Source of the DNA: Dastarcus helophoroides
Lineage: Eukaryota > Arthropoda > Insecta > Coleoptera > Bothrideridae
DNA: 64,000 bases
Direction: 5' to 3'
Assembly (NCBI GenBank): GCA_028583605.1
Contig: CM053331.1
Span: forward strand, 17,654,857-17,718,856
Under the pieces are notes generated by a model. That model had not been told where the DNA came from, made no database searches, and saw nothing but the letters and a program-made list of their open reading frames with translations. Shown here in pieces: positions 59,996 through 64,000 of the stretch. The translations under genes and the position numbers were made by a program. Each line of letters begins with the position of its first letter. Position 1 is the first letter of the stretch.

Positions 59996-61038
59996 GCAAG
60001 GTGATTTTAAAAGTATTATTATTAATTCAAAATCGTATTTTAGAGCCCAAAATAAGACTAATAGTCTATATAAACATATTTCGTAAAACGCTCGTTTCCG
60101 AGTTACAGGGTGTGGAAGATTACTTCTTGATTATAGTTTTTTATTAATAGTTGCGGAACTTATACCGATAATTAGATAAAATTTGGCACAACTTCATAGT
60201 TTTTGGGGCCCTTTCCAAAAATTAAAGACGTAATTAACAGAACTGAACCAGTGGCGGGTATATCCAGAGGGGTGGTGCTTAAAACGTACCTTAATTATTT
60301 TGTGTGCACTTTTGTCGCCTTTTAGTAACAAAAATATAAACTAGAAACATTTTAACATAAAAAAAGGTACTCTTACTGAAATTTAATATTGTCAACGATT
60401 TTCCAGTAAAAAACGCTCCCCCAAAAATATCGAATGTAACAGATAATTGGCATTGAAATGAAAGAAAATAAATAGCATTGACATGTCCAGGTTTTCTTGT
60501 CACCGGTGGCCATCTTGAGCAATTACTGTAAATAAAAGCATATATTTTTAAATTCGTTACTTACTAAATATTTGCGAATCATTTTGTTATTTAAATATTA
60601 CTTAAAATTAGTTAAATATTAGTTAAAAACAATTTGTTTTGACAGTACATTTCAACAAATTTTATTTTCTCTCATTTCAAAGCCAACTATGTGTCACACC
60701 TGGGATTTTTGGGCTAGCGTTTTTAATGCATCGTTGACAATGTTGACAGTACCAAATTTTAGTAAGAGTACCTTTTTTATGTAAAAAGGTTTGTAGTTTA
60801 TATTTGTGTTACCAATTTGCAACAAAAGTGCGCACAAAATAAATGAGGCACGTTTTAAGCATCACCTGTTTGGATATACCCACCACTGGTTAAGTTCTGT
60901 TAATTAGTTCTTAGATTTTTGAAGATGGTACGAAAAGTTATGAAGTTGTGCGAAATTTTATTCAATTATCTGTACACGTTTCGCAACTATTAATAAAAAA
61001 CTATAATCAGGAAGTAACCTTCCACACTCTGTAACTCG
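59996..61038 (-). mobile_element. Foldback element, second copy, opposite orientation, truncated
   Basis: Matches 23268-24435. The arms match in either orientation, but the loop (GGTGGCCATCTTGAGCAATT, near 60505) is reversed relative to copy 1, so this copy lies on the other strand. The inner hAT-like ends are CAGTGGCGGGTATATCC (60250) and its inverse (near 60880). Similarity stops at about 61038, so roughly 130 bp of the outer right arm is lost. Confidence 0.85.
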
Positions 61039-62210
61039 TTTGTTTGTTGACAATATTCTAAAACAGCTTTTGAAATATGACTACGTGATATTTAAATTTA
61101 TTTAAAACGTCACTTTTTTGTCCTTTGTACTAAATTTTCGATTCAAAAGAGTTTCGTCTCTAGTATGGTAAACATACTGAGTTACTGTGCTCTGATGTTT
61201 TGAAATTGGCCCCTTTTTTTCAATTTTCATTTGTTTGTATATTTCCTTGTATTTTATTTCTTTGTTTCTGAAGAAGCCTCTTACGATGGTGGGAGAAATG
61301 TTGAACACTTTTAGTAGTACTTTGACACGGTCCAATCCCGGAGGAAGTATACCCTCTACTGACTCTGGCCGTGGAAGCCTTCGTTATCATAAATTTGAAT
61401 GCCATTCAAAAAGTTCGACTTTTTGTTCCAAAACTGAATCCTTAAATACTGAACTTTCTTCTTCCTCTTATAAATTCGGGTTTATAAGTAACTAAATACA
61501 AAATATTAATGACTCTGAAATTAGGGTTAGCTAAAACAGGCAAGATTGTTTAGAATTTCCAATAATTTATTGATTTGGTCGTTGTAAATCCATCAAGCAT
61601 CTGTGCAAGTATAATAAAAGCTATATAAACATTTTAACCGTCCAAATTTACTGTTTCTTTTTGAGCCCTTATACACTCAAAACAAATGAACTAATAATTA
61701 TTAGCACATACTTCATCTAACATGAATTCTAATTTTGAGATTTTGTAATAAAGAAGCAGGCATTCGAATAAGACATAAACTCTAATACGAAATATAACAC
61801 TGTAACAAATTTGAAGCCTCCTAGTGCTTTCATGGCTCATATCTTTCAACAAGCCATTGTGCTAAAACAGTTTTTTATAGGATCGTGGCAATAAAACAAT
61901 AAAAACACGGCTATTCTCATCGTGATTTATTGCAGATCTTCTTATTACAAGTGTAAAATAGAAGGTTTCCTAGGTTTTAAACGTTTATGTTCTGTATTAC
62001 TTCCATTAAAAGGGAAATAGGCATTTTGCTATTTAGTGTAAAGTCTAGCTATTATCAGATTTGTCTTTGTTAGTCACAATGAAGTGTTTTTCGCATACGA
62101 TGTACTTTTATTGAAACGGTTTGTTCTCATTTAGGTTCGACCAAACTTCAGCCTTTACTGATTTGTTGTATCTTAATTCATCTAAGCTCAAAGTTAATAA
62201 TGTTCGTACC
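61039..62210. other. Non-coding, with an unassigned coding-like patch at 61102-61495
   Basis: On the minus strand at 61335-61102 a 77-codon frame starts MDRVKVLLKVFNISPTIVRG and upstream in the same direction reads PESVEGILPPGL. A plus-strand frame overlaps it (61235-61495). The minus reading has the better amino-acid balance, but I recognise no domain. The rest is AT-rich. Confidence 0.25.
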
Positions 62211-63130
62211 CAGTGGCGGCTCGTGACTAAAATTAATGGGGGTGCTGCTCCAGAAAATTTTGAGCCTTTATTTTAAAATTATGCTAAAGAAAATAAATAT
62301 GTCTAGAAAAAAAAATTTATTTGAAAACTTGATAAGATCCTAAAATAACAAAATCAACATTTTTTACATATTAAATGGTTACAATTCAAACTTTCATTTA
62401 AAAGTAAAATCTACTTTTCTTGTTTTAATTATTTATTTAAACTAAAGAAATCTTTTTCAATCGAAAGCACTGCAAGGACATTTCGCCTTTCTGATTTCAT
62501 AGTGATTCTTAGAAAAGTTTTGATCCTTTTCAGTGTTGAAAAGCAGCGTTCTGCCTCTGAAGTAGTCATAAGAATTATCAAAACGATTTTAATTAATTTT
62601 GTAATTTCATAAAAACATCATCTAGAATATTTTCCAAAATAAATTTCAGCAGATCAATTAATTTACAATAATCATGAATATCAGAGCTAGAATAAAATAC
62701 TTTTAGTTCGGCTGCAAGTTTTTCTTTTTTTTTAAAATTCAATATTACAAAAAATATAGTCGAAAGCTCATGATTTAAAACGAAATTTTAAAAAAAATCT
62801 CCAATTTTATTTTAAATATTTTTATTGAAATTTTAAGATAAAATCGACATTTCCTATTCAAGTATTCGACAAAAGGTAGAAATTTGAGTATAAAGACAAA
62901 ATTTAATTTAATTTTTTTTAAAACAAAATTTATTTAAACTTTAATTTAGAAGATTATTTATTGCATGACTTAAGGTAGGAAATTATTATTTCATTATTTA
63001 TCGTTATCTATTAATACGAGTTAAAAAATAAAAATGAATTATTTTTTATGAAATAATTCATTTTTGCAAAAACAAATTGTCTTCAAAGGTTTTTATTTTT
63101 TCTAAAATAATTACATAATATTTTTTCAAA
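62211..63130 (-). mobile_element. hAT element remnant, 3' end
   Basis: The terminus CAGTGGCGGCTCGTGAC at 62211 is followed, reading inward, by hAT transposase C-terminal coding on the minus strand. The same terminus family occurs at 9323. The inner limit is uncertain. Confidence 0.65.
62429..62700 (-). pseudogene. hAT transposase C-terminal dimerisation domain, broken
   Basis: Read on the minus strand, 62620-62429 is open and contains TTSEAERCFSTLKRIKTF, then RRNVLAVLSIEKDF and a stop. This is the hATC dimerisation motif (S/T-x-A-E-R-x-F-S-x-L-K). Upstream (62700-62620) the same protein continues in another frame (YCKLIDLLKFILENILDD), the shift falling near a T-run. The DDE core and BED finger are not in view. 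It is non-functional. Confidence 0.75.
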
Positions 63131-63320
63131 ACAACACAATTTTGAAATAATGGCGCTAAATTATGCATTTGATTTGCATTGCTTCGATTTCGCTCCCGGC
63201 ATTACTTCGCCGGGAATGATAGTAACTGCAAATTTTAGCGTGGTACCGAGATAGGTTGTAATGGCAGAGTCTAGCCACGAATCCATTACGCCACGGTCAG
63301 TCCTGCAGGAAGAGCAGTGC
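63131..63320. other. GC-richer island with a 7-bp perfect hairpin
   Basis: TCCCGGC (63194-63200) and GCCGGGA (63209-63215) form a perfect stem around an 8-nt loop. The surrounding 150 bp is GC-richer than its neighbours and abuts the P-like copy at 63321. Its role is unknown. Confidence 0.4.
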
Positions 63321-64000
63321 CACGGCCGACTCTATCTAACAGGCCATGAACAAACCCTCGATGCGGTGTTGCCAAACGTTAGATGGTTGTCCACTCCGTC
63401 AAAGTCTGCTATACTAAGATCATATTTTGCCGTTCGCTTTATTAGTTTTATAAATTATTGTTTGAAGATTTCTTTTACAGTATGTATCGTAACAATGTCA
63501 TAAGTATGTATTTTGTGGCATATGATTTTAAATTACAAAAATTTAATAGATAAGGTGGCGTTTTCTCCTATTTTTATTTATTAAAAGTATTGAGTTTCCT
63601 TCTCTTATTCTTTGATTCTACCTTTTCGGCACTGGATTCACTGTTTTTATTTTTAATGTAGTTATTTCGTAAAATATTAGAAAAAATTGAAGAAAGCATA
63701 ATGAGAATAATCTTATGTTCTCTACCGCAGATACATTGAGAATAAAAATCTTTTAAAAATATATCTTGGGATGCACTTAAAAAAGTAAGATGGCATAAAA
63801 TATCTTTTTGGTTACACTCTTTTAGAAAAGCATATTCGGTGGATGAATCATTTATAATTTTTTCAAAGATAGCACATATATATTCGAAAATCATTTGTTC
63901 CAAAAATAGGTTCACACCATTTATTTCTTTTAATGGTATATTTGATGACAATTGTGTTATTTACAATATCCCACCAATGTCTTATAATTTCCAAAAAGTT
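63321..64000 (-). mobile_element. P-element-like transposon, second copy, runs off the window
   Basis: The end CACGGCCGACTC, then TAACAGGCCATGAACAAAC matches the left end at 16011. Similarity to 16011-16320 is high and continues into the 3' coding end. The copy is then different from the deleted one, because here the C-terminal part of the gene is retained. Confidence 0.75.
63574..63951 (-). pseudogene. P-type transposase C-terminal remnant
   Basis: A minus-strand frame that is open from 63951 to the stop at 63574 without an ATG at its start; a stop lies just upstream in this frame and HWWDIVNN-like text lies in another, so it is a broken C-terminal segment. It ends KNKRRKLNTFNK, a basic, NLS-like tail; the same bases exist in the deleted copy near 16270-16320 but are read in a different frame there. 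The assignment to transposase comes from the shared element ends and the THAP domain in the sister copy, more than from this segment alone. Confidence 0.55.

Noticed and set aside
63261..63503. 80-codon plus-strand frame
   Set aside because: Runs antisense across the P-like element terminus, which is non-coding in the family.

Overview
The window looks like a gene-poor, AT-rich, transposon-dense stretch of an arthropod (probably insect) nuclear genome. I find no intact host gene. What is recognisable is a layered collection of decayed mobile elements: Penelope-like elements (PLEs) with GIY-YIG endonuclease remnants, a Ty3/gypsy-type LTR retroelement, solo LTRs, a jockey-group LINE, two copies of a P-element/THAP9-type DNA transposon, hAT remnants, pogo-like ends and several palindromic (foldback) elements. 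Open frames longer than about 100 codons are rare and mostly fall in repeats, which fits intergenic or intronic DNA.

Layout. 0-6.5 kb: a solo LTR (368-720), a CpG-richer island with CCAAT boxes (about 3.0-3.45 kb), otherwise plain AT-rich DNA. 6.5-9.3 kb: a T-rich then A-rich low-complexity block, a 20-bp minisatellite and a hAT-like end. 9.7-12.1 kb: a pogo-like end, an unassigned minus-strand frame and a second solo LTR. 15.5-17.9 kb: a hAT-like MITE, then an internally deleted P-like element with a THAP zinc finger. 18.2-27.6 kb: a 290-bp tandem duplication, palindromic repeats, a 1.17-kb foldback with arms of about 500 bp, and a 1.48-kb terminal-inverted-repeat element nested in another palindrome. 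27.6-36.8 kb: little recognisable except one coding-like fragment near 35.5 kb. 36.9-39.6 kb: a degenerate gypsy gag-protease-RT that stops at two tandem tRNA-Lys-type primer-binding-site-like sequences. 41.3-41.9 kb: a 136-bp tandem array. 42.5-49.6 kb: a cluster of PLE fragments, two of them head-to-head, with a 1.2-kb TIR element and a short SINE-like insertion inside, plus a LINE 3' end. 51-64 kb: partial copies of the repeats above, a GATA-motif cluster, a hAT transposase C-terminus and the 3' end of a second P-like element that runs off the window.

The most unusual structure is in the 3' UTR of the LINE insertion (46994-47616, flanked by a perfect 11-bp target-site duplication). Four hairpins share almost the same 22-nt apex, while their lower stems differ in sequence yet still pair. 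I do not recognise this as a described RNA element. It is the best candidate here for an undescribed system, possibly a repeated protein- or RT-binding RNA module.

Functionally, nothing here forms an operon-like or pathway unit. The order reflects successive insertions: elements within elements, solo LTRs, and deletion derivatives that may depend on transposase or reverse transcriptase supplied elsewhere in the genome.
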